IMG/VR virus record: IMGVR_UViG_3300046507_000335
Span: 1 to 40,053 of that record
Length of the DNA: 40,053 nucleotides
Source: a virus
Direction: 5' to 3' (one strand)
Shown here: positions 12,664 through 19,573 of the stretch, one piece after another
Position numbering within the stretch: position 1 is the first letter of the stretch
Layout of the letters: each line of letters opens with the position of its first letter
Translations under genes and position numbers: made by a program
Notes under the pieces: model-generated
What the model was told of the DNA's origin: nothing
The model's input: only the letters and a program-made list of their open reading frames with translations
The model's database searches: none

Positions 12664-13512
12664 GTGGACTGGTTCCGGATGTACGGCGAGTTTGCCACCG
12701 ACCCCAAAGTGCAGATGATGAGCGAGGCAGATCAACGCCGCTTCGTCATGCTGTTATGCCTGCGTTGCAGTAACGACGATGTAACGTTACATGAAACAGA
12801 AATCGCGTTTCAGCTCCGTATCAGTAACGAGGAGTGGGCAACCTCGAAAGCCCTGTTTCTTGCGAAAGGGCTCATTGATGGAGACTGCCAACCGGTCGCA
12901 TGGAACAAGCGCCAATTCGTCTCCGACTCAAGCAGGGCAAGGGTTGCAGCCCATCGCGCAAAGAAGAAACAGGAAGGTAACGTTACTGTAACGCCACCAG
13001 ATACAGATACAGATACAGATAAGCCTATTGATGGTATTGCCCGCGAAGGTCGTTTCCCGATGCCGCTCGATGGCTGGGGCGTTGACCACAAATCCTTCAA
13101 GGCTGTCGCCTTCAAAAATTCGGTACCGACCTCAGCGCTAACGCCAGAGATCCTAGCCGCGTTCACCTCGTACTGGCATGCCCGGCCCGAGAAAGAGCAA
13201 TCCCAGGCCCAATGGGAATTCCAGCTCGTACAACACCTGAACAATCTCATTCAACGCGCCAAAGCCAGCGGGAGCACCGCCAATGGATACGCTCGACCTG
13301 AAAACACTGCCGAAGGCCAAACCGGCCGTGGTCCCGAAGCAAATCAACGGCGTCCTCGACAGGGCTCAAGGTCAGCTGTCGACCAAGTCCGAGACGCCAT
13401 TGCCGAGCGAAAAGCCCGAGAAGCTCTCGCAAGCCATGATGGACAAGCTCTGGCTCAAGATGACGGAGATGTACGGCCATCGCTGGACGGCGAATTTCGG
13501 CGTATCAGCTGA
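12664..13512 (+). CDS. Replication initiation protein, O/DnaT-like
   Basis: Translation starts at GTG 12664, with GGAGG (12652-12656) eight bases before. Residues about 1-100 form a winged-helix origin-binding domain (WFRMYGEFATDPKVQMMSEA at the start). A short Asp-Thr repeat linker (PPDTDTDTDK) from four CAGATA hexamers follows. The segment 130-200 (MPLDGWGVDHKSFKAVAFKN to QAQWEFQLVQHLNNL) matches the DnaT-like domain that recruits the helicase loader, and the end DDGDVRPSLDGEFRRIS is a usual ending of this phage family. The last 230 bases are also the start of gene P in another frame. Candidate origin iterons lie inside the gene. Confidence 0.88.
   Translation: MDWFRMYGEFATDPKVQMMSEADQRRFVMLLCLRCSNDDVTLHETEIAFQLRISNEEWATSKALFLAKGLIDGDCQPVAWNKRQFVSDSSRARVAAHRAKKKQEGNVTVTPPDTDTDTDKPIDGIAREGRFPMPLDGWGVDHKSFKAVAFKNSVPTSALTPEILAAFTSYWHARPEKEQSQAQWEFQLVQHLNNLIQRAKASGSTANGYARPENTAEGQTGRGPEANQRRPRQGSRSAVDQVRDAIAERKAREALASHDGQALAQDDGDVRPSLDGEFRRIS
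12768..12993. promoter_or_regulatory. Candidate replication origin iterons in gene O
   Basis: The hexamer GTAACG occurs five times: at 12770, 12781, 12824, 12977 and 12988. Two are within the palindrome GTAACGTTAC (12781-12790 and 12977-12986) and two within CAGTAACG. Lambdoid origins lie inside the O gene as iterons bound by the O protein. The spacing here is irregular, so this is a candidate only. Confidence 0.4.
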
Positions 13513-14035
13513 TCCTGGTCATTCCTGGGCAACCGTGCTCAAGGGTTTGACCGGTGACCAGTTGGCAAACGGCCTGAACGCGCTGGTGGAAAAGGCCGAT
13601 GAATTCGACTGGCCGCCGCCGGCGAACGTCTTTCGCTCGATGTGCCTGCAAGTGCCTGGACTGCCAAGTGAGGGTCAGGCCTGGGACGAAGCCAGGGCCG
13701 GGACGTACAGCCACCCAGCCGTGCGCATCGCTGCAGAAGCCACGAGCACGTTCGACCTGCACACCGCAAAGAACAACGACAAGGCGCTACGCCAGCGCTT
13801 CGAACGCAACTACGCCATCGTCATGCGCCGCGCACAGACCGGCCAACCGCTCGAAGGGCGAATTGCCAAGGGCATCGGCAGCGACAGCATGCGTCCACGG
13901 GAGCAGGTCCAGCTCGAGCACAGCCGCAAGGAAGCTGACCGCATCGTCGAAGTCCTCGAAATACCCAAAGACCCCAAGGCCTGCCGCGCTCTGCTGCTCG
14001 CCAAGATGGGCATCAGGAGAAACGCCAATGTCTGA
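13283..14035 (+). CDS. Replication protein P (helicase loader)
   Basis: The 250-aa protein matches the lambda P family: after a loose N-terminus come LSQAMMDKLWLKMTEMYGHR, SWATVLKGLTGDQLANGL, WPPPANVFRSMCLQVPGLPS and a helical C-terminal part. P binds the host replicative helicase and delivers it to the O-origin complex. The start at 13283 makes a 230-bp out-of-frame overlap with gene O, and family-conserved sequence in both frames (YGHRWTANFG here, DGEFRRI in O) supports the overlap. The end overlaps rusA by 8 bp. Confidence 0.87.
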   Translation: MDTLDLKTLPKAKPAVVPKQINGVLDRAQGQLSTKSETPLPSEKPEKLSQAMMDKLWLKMTEMYGHRWTANFGVSADPGHSWATVLKGLTGDQLANGLNALVEKADEFDWPPPANVFRSMCLQVPGLPSEGQAWDEARAGTYSHPAVRIAAEATSTFDLHTAKNNDKALRQRFERNYAIVMRRAQTGQPLEGRIAKGIGSDSMRPREQVQLEHSRKEADRIVEVLEIPKDPKACRALLLAKMGIRRNANV

Positions 14036-14471
14036 ATTCAAACCTGTGTCGTTCCTGGTGCCAGGCGAAGCCATCGGCAAGGGCCGCCCCCGTGTGTCAA
14101 CGATCGGTGGCCATGCACGCATGTTCACGCCCAAGAAAACCGCCAACTACGAAACCCTGATCGCCATGGCAGCACAGCAGGCCATGCAAGGCCGTGAGTT
14201 GATCGCCGGCCCAGTGCTGGTGGAACTCAAAATCTTTGTGGCCGTCGCCGCCTCCTGGTCGAAGAAGAAGGCCGCCGAAGCCCTGCAAGGCATCGTCATG
14301 CCCACCAAGAAGCCCGACGCCGACAACGTGCTCAAGGCCATCTGCGACGGCATCAACGGCATCGTTTTCAAGGATGACGTCCAGGTCGTCAACGTCTCGC
14401 TCAGCAAGCGATTCAGCGAAACACCGGGCGTCTCCGTTCGCGTCGTACCGCTGGAGGGCAAACCATCGTGA
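14028..14471 (+). CDS. rusA: RusA-family Holliday junction resolvase
   Basis: The 147-aa protein has the RusA pattern: GEAIGKGRPRV near the N terminus, the acidic motif KKPDADNVLKAICDGING (D97, D99, D107) and FKDDVQVV (D116, D117). RusA cuts four-way junctions symmetrically and clears branched DNA before packaging. A longer upstream open frame runs through gene P and is rejected; ATG 14028 has AGGAG (14016-14020) in front. Confidence 0.92.
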   Translation: MSEFKPVSFLVPGEAIGKGRPRVSTIGGHARMFTPKKTANYETLIAMAAQQAMQGRELIAGPVLVELKIFVAVAASWSKKKAAEALQGIVMPTKKPDADNVLKAICDGINGIVFKDDVQVVNVSLSKRFSETPGVSVRVVPLEGKPS

Positions 14472-14569
14472 AAACCACCCTGCTGCACATCAATGCCGCG
14501 ATGCTCGTTGTTCTGGTGTTCGCGGCCTACAAGCTCCACCAGCTCGGCCTGCCAGCTGTTTGCCAATGA
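14468..14569 (+). CDS. One-helix membrane microprotein (33 aa)
   Basis: The GTG start overlaps the rusA stop (GTGA). The product has one hydrophobic helix (INAAMLVVLVFAAYKL) flanked by polar ends. Similar very short genes follow phage rusA genes, with no known role. Translational coupling to rusA is the main support. Confidence 0.55.
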   Translation: MKTTLLHINAAMLVVLVFAAYKLHQLGLPAVCQ

Positions 14570-14583
14570 TCACCGGGGGAATC

Positions 14584-14859
14584 ATGAACACGCCAAAGAT
14601 GGTTTGGACCACTCACAAGCTCGCCGATGGATGGGTGTTGCTCTGCGTCGATGTCAACCTCGAACAGCTCGGCGAGCCTGAAGCACTGTTGGGGTTTCGC
14701 AAGGCTGTGCATCCGTTCCACTTCGATGATTTGCAAGATCCTGTGGGGGAATTCACCGCCGTTATCGCTGAAATGACTAACGCGGTGACGTGGGGCATGC
14801 AGGGGGTGGAGTGCGCTCAATCTCTGATTGCTTCGCGTGCGTGCGCGTTTGGGGCCTGA
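14584..14859 (+). CDS. Hypothetical phage protein (91 aa)
   Basis: The protein begins MNTPKMVWTTHKLADGWVLL and contains GFRKAVHPFHFDDLQDPVGE, with a C-terminal helix holding two Cys residues. A GGGGGAATC ribosome-binding site precedes the ATG. Upstream extension of the frame lies inside rusA and is not used. No family recognised. Confidence 0.7.
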   Translation: MNTPKMVWTTHKLADGWVLLCVDVNLEQLGEPEALLGFRKAVHPFHFDDLQDPVGEFTAVIAEMTNAVTWGMQGVECAQSLIASRACAFGA

Positions 14860-14861
14860 CC

Positions 14862-15122
14862 ATGCTTGCCCTGGTCGAGCAGCGGGTTGACTGGTTTGCG
14901 GTCATCACCGTGCTGTCACGCTCCGGCTACTCCCCGCAGTCGGTTGCGGATGCCATCGGCGTGGCTCGGACCACGCTGCTGGGTTGGAAACAGGGCGCTG
15001 AACCTCGCTACACCGAGGGCGAGCGCCTTGTGTCGTTCTGGTGCCAGATCACCGGGAATGACCGTACAAGACTGCCCATGGTCGCCGTTGGTGACTGGTG
15101 GGCTTATCATTCGAAAGCCTAA
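14862..15122 (+). CDS. Small HTH DNA-binding protein, possible late regulator
   Basis: The 86-aa product has an HTH-like segment (SGYSPQSVADAIGVARTTLL then GWKQGAEPRYTEGERLVSFW) like XRE or transposase-type HTHs. It starts two bases after the previous stop. It is one of the last genes before the terminator at 15740-15767, in the position where lambdoid phages carry their late activator or Q, so a late-regulator role is possible but not shown. Confidence 0.7.
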   Translation: MLALVEQRVDWFAVITVLSRSGYSPQSVADAIGVARTTLLGWKQGAEPRYTEGERLVSFWCQITGNDRTRLPMVAVGDWWAYHSKA

Positions 15123-15138
15123 ACACGGGATGAGCTCG

Positions 15139-15528
15139 ATGAACTACGAAAACGTTTTGCTGATTGGTGGTCCGAAGGACGGCGCTCGCATGTCTGTGCT
15201 GGAGGGTATGTCGCGCATCCAATTCGCCGAGGCGAGCGAGGCAGGCCACAGGCCTATCGGCGGGCGCACGCCAACAGTGATGGATTTTCAAACTGTGGTT
15301 TACAGGCGTGAGCCTATGCACAGCAGCATGGGCTTCAAGGGCACCGTGTACGTGATTGATAACGGCGTTTGTGCGATTCAAGCTCTGATCGAGGGCTACC
15401 GTGGCAGCCGCGAAGCATTCGAAGCTCTGGCACGCAAACAAGGCTACAACACTGACCAGGACGAGAATGGATACTTCAGCAAGAAAACCACGGAGCTGTA
15501 CGAGTTCTGGTGTGGCGGGAGGGGTTGA
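15139..15528 (+). CDS. Hypothetical phage protein (129 aa)
   Basis: The protein starts MNYENVLLIGGPKDGARMSV, a segment often seen at the start of small phage proteins (strand then GGPxDG turn). It continues through VVYRREPMHSSMGFKGTVYV, giving a beta-rich N-terminal half, and ends with a helical part. An ATG nine bases upstream (15130) is also possible; the later one is preferred because GGGATGAG lies before it. Function unknown. Confidence 0.7.
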   Translation: MNYENVLLIGGPKDGARMSVLEGMSRIQFAEASEAGHRPIGGRTPTVMDFQTVVYRREPMHSSMGFKGTVYVIDNGVCAIQALIEGYRGSREAFEALARKQGYNTDQDENGYFSKKTTELYEFWCGGRG

Positions 15529-15529
15529 A

Positions 15530-15694
15530 ATGGCCCTGATGCAGGTGTGTCCCAGATGTCGCGACGCCTACAGGCTCGGAGAGATACGCGGCCAGTTGTG
15601 CGCGCAATGCACGCGCGACATCGCTGCAGAGGTCAAGCGTGATGACGATAAGACCGCCCTCGCCAATGACCTGGTGCGAGGCAATCCGAAATAG
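15530..15694 (+). CDS. Small zinc-ribbon protein (54 aa)
   Basis: The protein has CPRC (residues 7-10) and CAQC (24-27), a single zinc-knuckle layout, and a charged C-terminal helix (AAEVKRDDDKTALANDLV). GGGAGGGG precedes the ATG. Its stop codon TAG is part of the repeated AATAGTCGGGA motif. A role in late transcription control is possible from position but unproven. Confidence 0.65.
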   Translation: MALMQVCPRCRDAYRLGEIRGQLCAQCTRDIAAEVKRDDDKTALANDLVRGNPK

Positions 15695-15710
15695 TCGGGA
15701 TCCCGACACC
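15690..15710 (+). repeat. Module-boundary hairpin motif, copy 1
   Basis: AATAGTCGGGATCCCGACAC matches the other four copies; here the loop is GATC instead of GAAA, so the site is also a perfect 14-bp palindrome. It overlaps the stop codon of the zinc-ribbon gene and stands before the lysis genes. Confidence 0.85.
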
Positions 15711-15739
15711 CTGACGCGATGATCCTTGCCTCCATCGCT

Positions 15740-15767
15740 GCCCCGCCATCGTGTGGGGCTTTTTTTT
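15740..15767 (+). terminator. Terminator between early right operon and lysis genes
   Basis: GCCCC (15740-15744) pairs with GGGGC (15755-15759) and eight T residues follow. It separates the replication operon from the late genes, so late transcription must start after it or read through it. Upstream GCCTCCA (15728-15734) can pair with TGGAGGC (15773-15779), which covers the holin ribosome-binding site. Confidence 0.8.
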
Positions 15768-15785
15768 GACTCTGGAGGCCAGACC

Positions 15786-16064
15786 ATGAAAGCCCCAGTC
15801 AGGAGTACGAACATGGCAAACCCTGCACCGGAAGGGATCGTTGAGGCTGTAGGGGCGTCGGTTGCCAGCAAGGGCATGATGGTCGGCGCGGCCACAGGCG
15901 TTGCTGGTTGGCTTTCCCAGGTCAACTGGATAGGGATCACTGGCGTTGGCATTGCGGTGCTGGGCTTTGCGGTCAACACGTACTTCCAGATCCGCCGGGA
16001 CCGCAGGGAGGACGCAGAGAGCGCCGCTCGCATCCAGGCCCTGCGCGATCAGTGCCGGCCATGA
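15786..16064 (+). CDS. Holin
   Basis: The 92-aa protein has an amphipathic N-terminal part and two hydrophobic segments (about 30-45, GMMVGAATGVAGWLS; 50-68, WIGITGVGIAVLGFAVNTYF), followed by a charged tail (FQIRRDRREDAESAARIQAL). This is the class II holin layout; it sets the time of lysis. GGAGG lies seven bases before the ATG and can be covered by an upstream complementary sequence. The stop overlaps the lysozyme start. Confidence 0.8.
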   Translation: MKAPVRSTNMANPAPEGIVEAVGASVASKGMMVGAATGVAGWLSQVNWIGITGVGIAVLGFAVNTYFQIRRDRREDAESAARIQALRDQCRP

Positions 16065-16570
16065 GCAACCGCAACCGTATTGCCGTGGGCCTGCTGAGCA
16101 TCAGCGCCGCCGGCTTCGGCATGTGGCAGGCCAACGAAGGCTTGACCACCACCGCAGTTATCCCCACCAAGGGCGACGTGCCCACCATCGGCCACGGCTC
16201 GACCCGCTACGAGGATGGCCGGCCTGTCCAGATGGGCGACACCATCACCCCCAAGCGTGCCGAGGTACTGGCCCGCAACCTGATCAGCCAGGACGAGAAG
16301 CTGTTTGCCGCATCCCTGCCAGGCGTGAGCCTCTTCCAAGCCGAGTTCGACGTGTACCTGGACTTCACAGGCCAATACGGCATCGGCACCTGGCGCAACT
16401 CATCGATGCGCTCAAAGCTGCTCACAGGCCAATACGCCCAGGCCTGTGCCTCGCTGCTCAAATACCGATTCGCCGCTGGCTATGACTGCTCGACACCCGG
16501 GAACAAGCGTTGCCCGGGCGTGTGGTCTCGTCAGCTCAAGCGCTACAGCCAGTGCATGGCAGCTCAATAA
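16061..16570 (+). CDS. SAR-type endolysin (lysozyme, GH24-like)
   Basis: The 169-aa protein begins with a weakly hydrophobic, Gly/Ala/Ser-rich segment (IAVGLLSISAAGFGMW) typical of signal-arrest-release endolysins. These are exported by Sec and held inactive in the membrane until the potential falls. The catalytic region has E26 (ANEGLTT), D39 and T42 in KGDVPTIGHGST, and the later CSTPGNKRCPGVWSR end is common in phage lysozymes. It cleaves the MurNAc-GlcNAc bond. Overlap with the holin is ATGA. Confidence 0.88.
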   Translation: MSNRNRIAVGLLSISAAGFGMWQANEGLTTTAVIPTKGDVPTIGHGSTRYEDGRPVQMGDTITPKRAEVLARNLISQDEKLFAASLPGVSLFQAEFDVYLDFTGQYGIGTWRNSSMRSKLLTGQYAQACASLLKYRFAAGYDCSTPGNKRCPGVWSRQLKRYSQCMAAQ

Positions 16571-16596
16571 CCCCACCACCACCCGAGGCAATACCC

Positions 16597-16827
16597 ATGG
16601 ATAACCAGCACAAGAAGATCACCGGCTATCGCGACCTTACCCAGTCCGAAATCGACGGTATGAACTCCATCAAGGCTCTGGAGGCTGACACCGGCGAGCT
16701 GTTCAAGCAGATCAGCCAGATTGAAGGCGTTGACCCACGGCTGCTGGCTCTGGCCAAGACCAACCTGCAACAGGGCTTCATGTGGTTTGTGCGCTCCATC
16801 GCCAAGCCTGCCGACCCCTTCGCCTGA
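16597..16827 (+). CDS. acb2: Acb2-family anti-CBASS cyclic-nucleotide sponge
   Basis: The 76-aa protein closely follows the Acb2 family: NQHKKITGYRDLTQSEIDGM at the N terminus and ALAKTNLQQGFMWFVRSIAK at the C terminus, two helices joined by a short variable link. Acb2 forms hexamers that bind cyclic di- and trinucleotide signals of CBASS immunity and so prevent effector activation. Y11 and K26, reported as ligand-contacting in characterised Acb2, fall at the same numbers here. It lies between lysozyme and spanin genes. The family call is from remembered sequences; activity is inferred. Confidence 0.85.
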   Translation: MDNQHKKITGYRDLTQSEIDGMNSIKALEADTGELFKQISQIEGVDPRLLALAKTNLQQGFMWFVRSIAKPADPFA

Positions 16828-16839
16828 TTGGTGCGCGCC

Positions 16840-17283
16840 ATGACTCGCTACCTCATCGCTGGGCTGGTTGTGGCGCTCATCCTCGTCGGCTGGCGTCTTG
16901 ACCATGTCAGCACCAGGCTCAGCACCGCAACGGAGCGTGTAGGCACGCTGGAGGCCTCGATAGAGTCTCGCAAGGCCACTCAGAAGCTGCTGGCCCAGCT
17001 CGACACCGACAACACGAAGGTACTTACCAATGCTCAAGCATCCAACAAGGCTCTTCTTGCTCGCCTCGGCTCTGGCGGTCAGCGCCTGTCAGTCCCAGCC
17101 CGCTGCCCCGTCGTGCGAGCCGGCACAGGCCCCGGCAGCGTGGATGATGCAGAAGCGCGAACCGAACTTGACCCAGCGCATAGTCAACGAATTATCACCA
17201 TCACCAACGACGGAGACGAAGCCATCATCGCCCTGAACGCGCTTATCGACCACGTCAACGCCGGTTGCCTCCCTCGCAAATAG
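16840..17283 (+). CDS. Rz: i-spanin (Rz-like)
   Basis: The 147-aa protein has an N-terminal signal anchor (YLIAGLVVALILVGW) and a periplasmic coiled-coil-like stretch (VSTRLSTATERVGTLEASIE) with the usual ending of DUF2514-like Rz proteins, including paired Cys residues. Together with the outer-membrane lipoprotein encoded inside it in another frame it fuses the membranes in the last step of lysis. The stop codon TAG is part of repeated motif copy 2. Confidence 0.87.
   Translation: MTRYLIAGLVVALILVGWRLDHVSTRLSTATERVGTLEASIESRKATQKLLAQLDTDNTKVLTNAQASNKALLARLGSGGQRLSVPARCPVVRAGTGPGSVDDAEARTELDPAHSQRIITITNDGDEAIIALNALIDHVNAGCLPRK
17030..17236 (+). CDS. Rz1: o-spanin lipoprotein (Rz1-like), nested in Rz
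   Basis: The 68-aa frame is shifted by one relative to Rz and lies wholly inside it. It has a lipoprotein signal: basic start, LFLLASALAVSAC with lipobox ending at C20, then a Pro/Ala-rich mature part, as in other Rz1 proteins. GAAGG precedes the ATG by nine bases. The mature protein should sit in the inner leaflet of the outer membrane and bind Rz. Confidence 0.87.
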   Translation: MLKHPTRLFLLASALAVSACQSQPAAPSCEPAQAPAAWMMQKREPNLTQRIVNELSPSPTTETKPSSP

Positions 17284-17300
17284 TCGGGAAACCGACAGCC
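17279..17300 (+). repeat. Module-boundary hairpin motif, copy 2
   Basis: AATAGTCGGGAAACCGACAG contains GTCGG and CCGAC closing a GAAA loop. It overlaps the Rz stop codon and lies 54 bases before the first gene of the head module. Confidence 0.85.
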
Positions 17301-17310
17301 CGCCACCACG

Positions 17311-17356
17311 ATGCTGGGGCCTCTTTGATGAACCATCACCGAGGCCCACCAGCATG
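17311..17356 (+). promoter_or_regulatory. Hairpin covering ribosome-binding site and start of the next gene
   Basis: ATGCTGGGGCCTC (17311-17323) pairs with GAGGCCCACCAGCAT (17341-17355) with a two-base bulge. The right arm contains the GAGG ribosome-binding site (17341-17344) and the first two bases of the ATG at 17354. In the RNA this would hide the start site. Confidence 0.6.
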
Positions 17357-17767
17357 CCAGCGCCAGACCTTACCCCTCAGACCCCCGGCGAACCGCTCGC
17401 CACCATCACACCGCTTGCGCCCTCAGATATCGACGCAGGCGCCCAGGCCCCAGCCCAGCTCTACAGCGCCAAGCACAACGGCGGTGGGCGCTGGAAGATT
17501 TGGTGCGCACCTGCCGAAGGCGATGCCGATTGGTTCAGTGACTTCATGGTTGCCGGTGACGGTGCCAAGGACCAAGCCGAAGCCGAGGCCCAGCGCCTGA
17601 ACGCCGGCGGCGAACCGCTCGTCATCGACGCCCAGCGCGATGGCGACCGTGAGGCGCTGAGCAAACCAAAGCCCGCGGCTTCCAACGCCGTTGACCCAAC
17701 CACCCTGAAACAGGCAGTCATGACCCCTGACGGCTGGCTGTGCCCTGAACCAAAGGTCAAGGAGTAA
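17354..17767 (+). CDS. Hypothetical protein at start of head module
   Basis: The 137-aa protein has a Pro/Ala-rich N-terminal third, a middle part (KHNGGGRWKIWCAPAEGDAD) and an acidic helical section, ending DGWLCPEPKVKE. No family is recognised. Its position before the portal fits a small virion or assembly protein. The start site is buried in a predicted hairpin. Confidence 0.7.
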   Translation: MPAPDLTPQTPGEPLATITPLAPSDIDAGAQAPAQLYSAKHNGGGRWKIWCAPAEGDADWFSDFMVAGDGAKDQAEAEAQRLNAGGEPLVIDAQRDGDREALSKPKPAASNAVDPTTLKQAVMTPDGWLCPEPKVKE

Positions 17768-17771
17768 CGAC

Positions 17772-17975
17772 ATGGGAAGCCGACCAAAGAAGCCAAAGGT
17801 TGTTGCCGCGCCTGACCCGCAGGTCGAGGCACAGAAGGCCGCCGACCTTGCAGCGCAGAAGGCCAACGAAGAGACGGCCACCCGCAAGAAGCGCAAGCAG
17901 GAAAGCAGCCTGCTGTCGTCTGCCGGCGCCGCTGGCAGCGTCCTGGAACAGGGCAAGAGGACACTCGGAGCATGA
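17772..17975 (+). CDS. Small basic helical protein before portal
   Basis: The 67-aa product (MGSRPKKPKVVAAPDPQVEA, then Ala/Lys/Glu-rich helix, then Gly/Ser-rich end) resembles small proteins placed just before the portal gene in T7-like and BPP-1-like phages. Its stop overlaps the portal start (ATGA at 17972-17975). Function unknown. Confidence 0.7.
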   Translation: MGSRPKKPKVVAAPDPQVEAQKAADLAAQKANEETATRKKRKQESSLLSSAGAAGSVLEQGKRTLGA

Positions 17976-19573
17976 ACGCAGACCAGATCGCCAAAACGCT
18001 GAGCACCTTGAAGTCTCTCCGCTCGCCGCATGAGTCGGTCTGGCGCGATTGCTTCGACCACAGCTACCCGATCCGGGGTAGCGGCTTCTGCACGGAGCAG
18101 ATCACGGCCATGGAAGCGCAGATGCGCAAGGCCAGGATGATCGACGGGACCACCACGGACGCGGCCCGCATCCTGTCATCCGGCATCATGTCGGGCCTGA
18201 CCCCGGCGAACTCCCTGTGGTTCGGCATGGATGTTGGTCAGGAGACCGACGAGGAACGCAGGTGGCTTGACGACTCTGCCGACATCCTCTGGCAGAACAT
18301 CCACGCATCCAACTTCGACGCAGCCGCCTTTGAGGGGCTTATCGACGTTGTATGCGCTGGGTGGTTTGCCCTGTACATCGATCAGGACATGGAGAAGGGA
18401 GGCTTTACGTTCGATCTGTGGCCTATCGCGAGCGTGTACGCCTCTGCGTCCAAGGCTGGCGGCAAGATAGATACCGTGTACCGGGAGTACAAGCTCACGG
18501 CAGAGCAGGCGGTAAACGAGTTCGGCGAAGAAAACCTCAGCGAGAACACCCGCAAGCTGGCGAAGGACAAGCCGCAGGAGCTGGTGCGCTTCGTTCACGC
18601 CATCTACCCGCGCAGCACGTACATGGTGGGCGCCAAGCTGGCGAAGAACATGCCTATCGCTTCCTGCAAGGTCGAGGTAGAGGCAAAGCACCTGGTCAGC
18701 GAATCGGGCTACCACGAAATGCCGGTGGTGGTTCCGCGCTGGATGATGATCCCTGACAGCGTGTACGCGGTGGGCCCGGTGTTCGATGCGCTGCCAGACT
18801 CCCGCACCCTGAACGAGTTGTGCCGCATGGACCTGGCAGCCGGTGACCTGGCTATCGCCGGCATGTGGATTGCCGAGGACGACGGTGTTCTCAACCCTCG
18901 AACCGTCAAGGTCGGGCCGCGCAAGATCATTGTCGCCAACAGCGTCGACAGCATGAAGCCCCTGCAAAGCGGCTCGAACTTCCAGTACGCGGAAACCAAG
19001 ATCGCCCGGTTGCAGGGCTCCATCCGCAAGATCCTCATGGCTGACCAGCTCCAGGCGCAGGACGGCCCGGCGATGACTGCCACCGAGGTACATGTGCGGG
19101 TGAACCTGATCCGGCAACTGCTGGGACCGGTCTATGGCCGTCTCCAGACCGAATACCTGCAACCTCTGGTGGAGCGTTGCTTTGGCATCGCCTACCGCGC
19201 TGGCGTGCTGGGTGCTGCGCCTGAGTCGCTGGCTGGCCGCAACTTCACCGTGCGCTACCTGTCGCCGCTCGCCCGGTCGCAGAAGCTGGAGGAGGTCACC
19301 GCCATTGACCAGTTCTTGGCCGGTGCCGTGGCGATTGCAGCCGAGACGCAAGACCCATCGGTGCTGGACAACATCGACATGGACGAGGCCCAGCGCTTCA
19401 AGGGCGAAGCCTTGGGCGTTCCGTCGTCCGTCATCCGCAGCGTGGCCGCACGCGACAAGCTGCGCGAGGATCGAGCCACAGCCAACCAGCAGGCGCAGGA
19501 ACAGGCTCAACAGCAAATGATGCAACAGCAGGCCGGTGAGGCTGCGCTCAAACAGCAAGGGGCGGCGGCATGA
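17972..19573 (+). CDS. Portal (head-tail connector) protein
   Basis: The 533-aa protein matches the podovirus head-tail connector family: LRSPHESVWRDCFDHSYPIR at the start, ARILSSGIMSGLTPANSLWF, MIDGTTTDAARIL, the central TATEVHVRVNLIRQLLGPVY and a Gln/Ala-rich C-terminal tail. Twelve copies form the ring at one capsid vertex through which DNA is packed and ejected. The length equals that of T7 gp8-like portals. Confidence 0.92.
   Translation: MNADQIAKTLSTLKSLRSPHESVWRDCFDHSYPIRGSGFCTEQITAMEAQMRKARMIDGTTTDAARILSSGIMSGLTPANSLWFGMDVGQETDEERRWLDDSADILWQNIHASNFDAAAFEGLIDVVCAGWFALYIDQDMEKGGFTFDLWPIASVYASASKAGGKIDTVYREYKLTAEQAVNEFGEENLSENTRKLAKDKPQELVRFVHAIYPRSTYMVGAKLAKNMPIASCKVEVEAKHLVSESGYHEMPVVVPRWMMIPDSVYAVGPVFDALPDSRTLNELCRMDLAAGDLAIAGMWIAEDDGVLNPRTVKVGPRKIIVANSVDSMKPLQSGSNFQYAETKIARLQGSIRKILMADQLQAQDGPAMTATEVHVRVNLIRQLLGPVYGRLQTEYLQPLVERCFGIAYRAGVLGAAPESLAGRNFTVRYLSPLARSQKLEEVTAIDQFLAGAVAIAAETQDPSVLDNIDMDEAQRFKGEALGVPSSVIRSVAARDKLREDRATANQQAQEQAQQQMMQQQAGEAALKQQGAAA

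Noticed and set aside
12998-13021. CAGATA x4 as a phase-variable repeat
   Set aside because: Units are six bases, so copy change keeps the frame; it most likely only sets the length of the O-protein linker.
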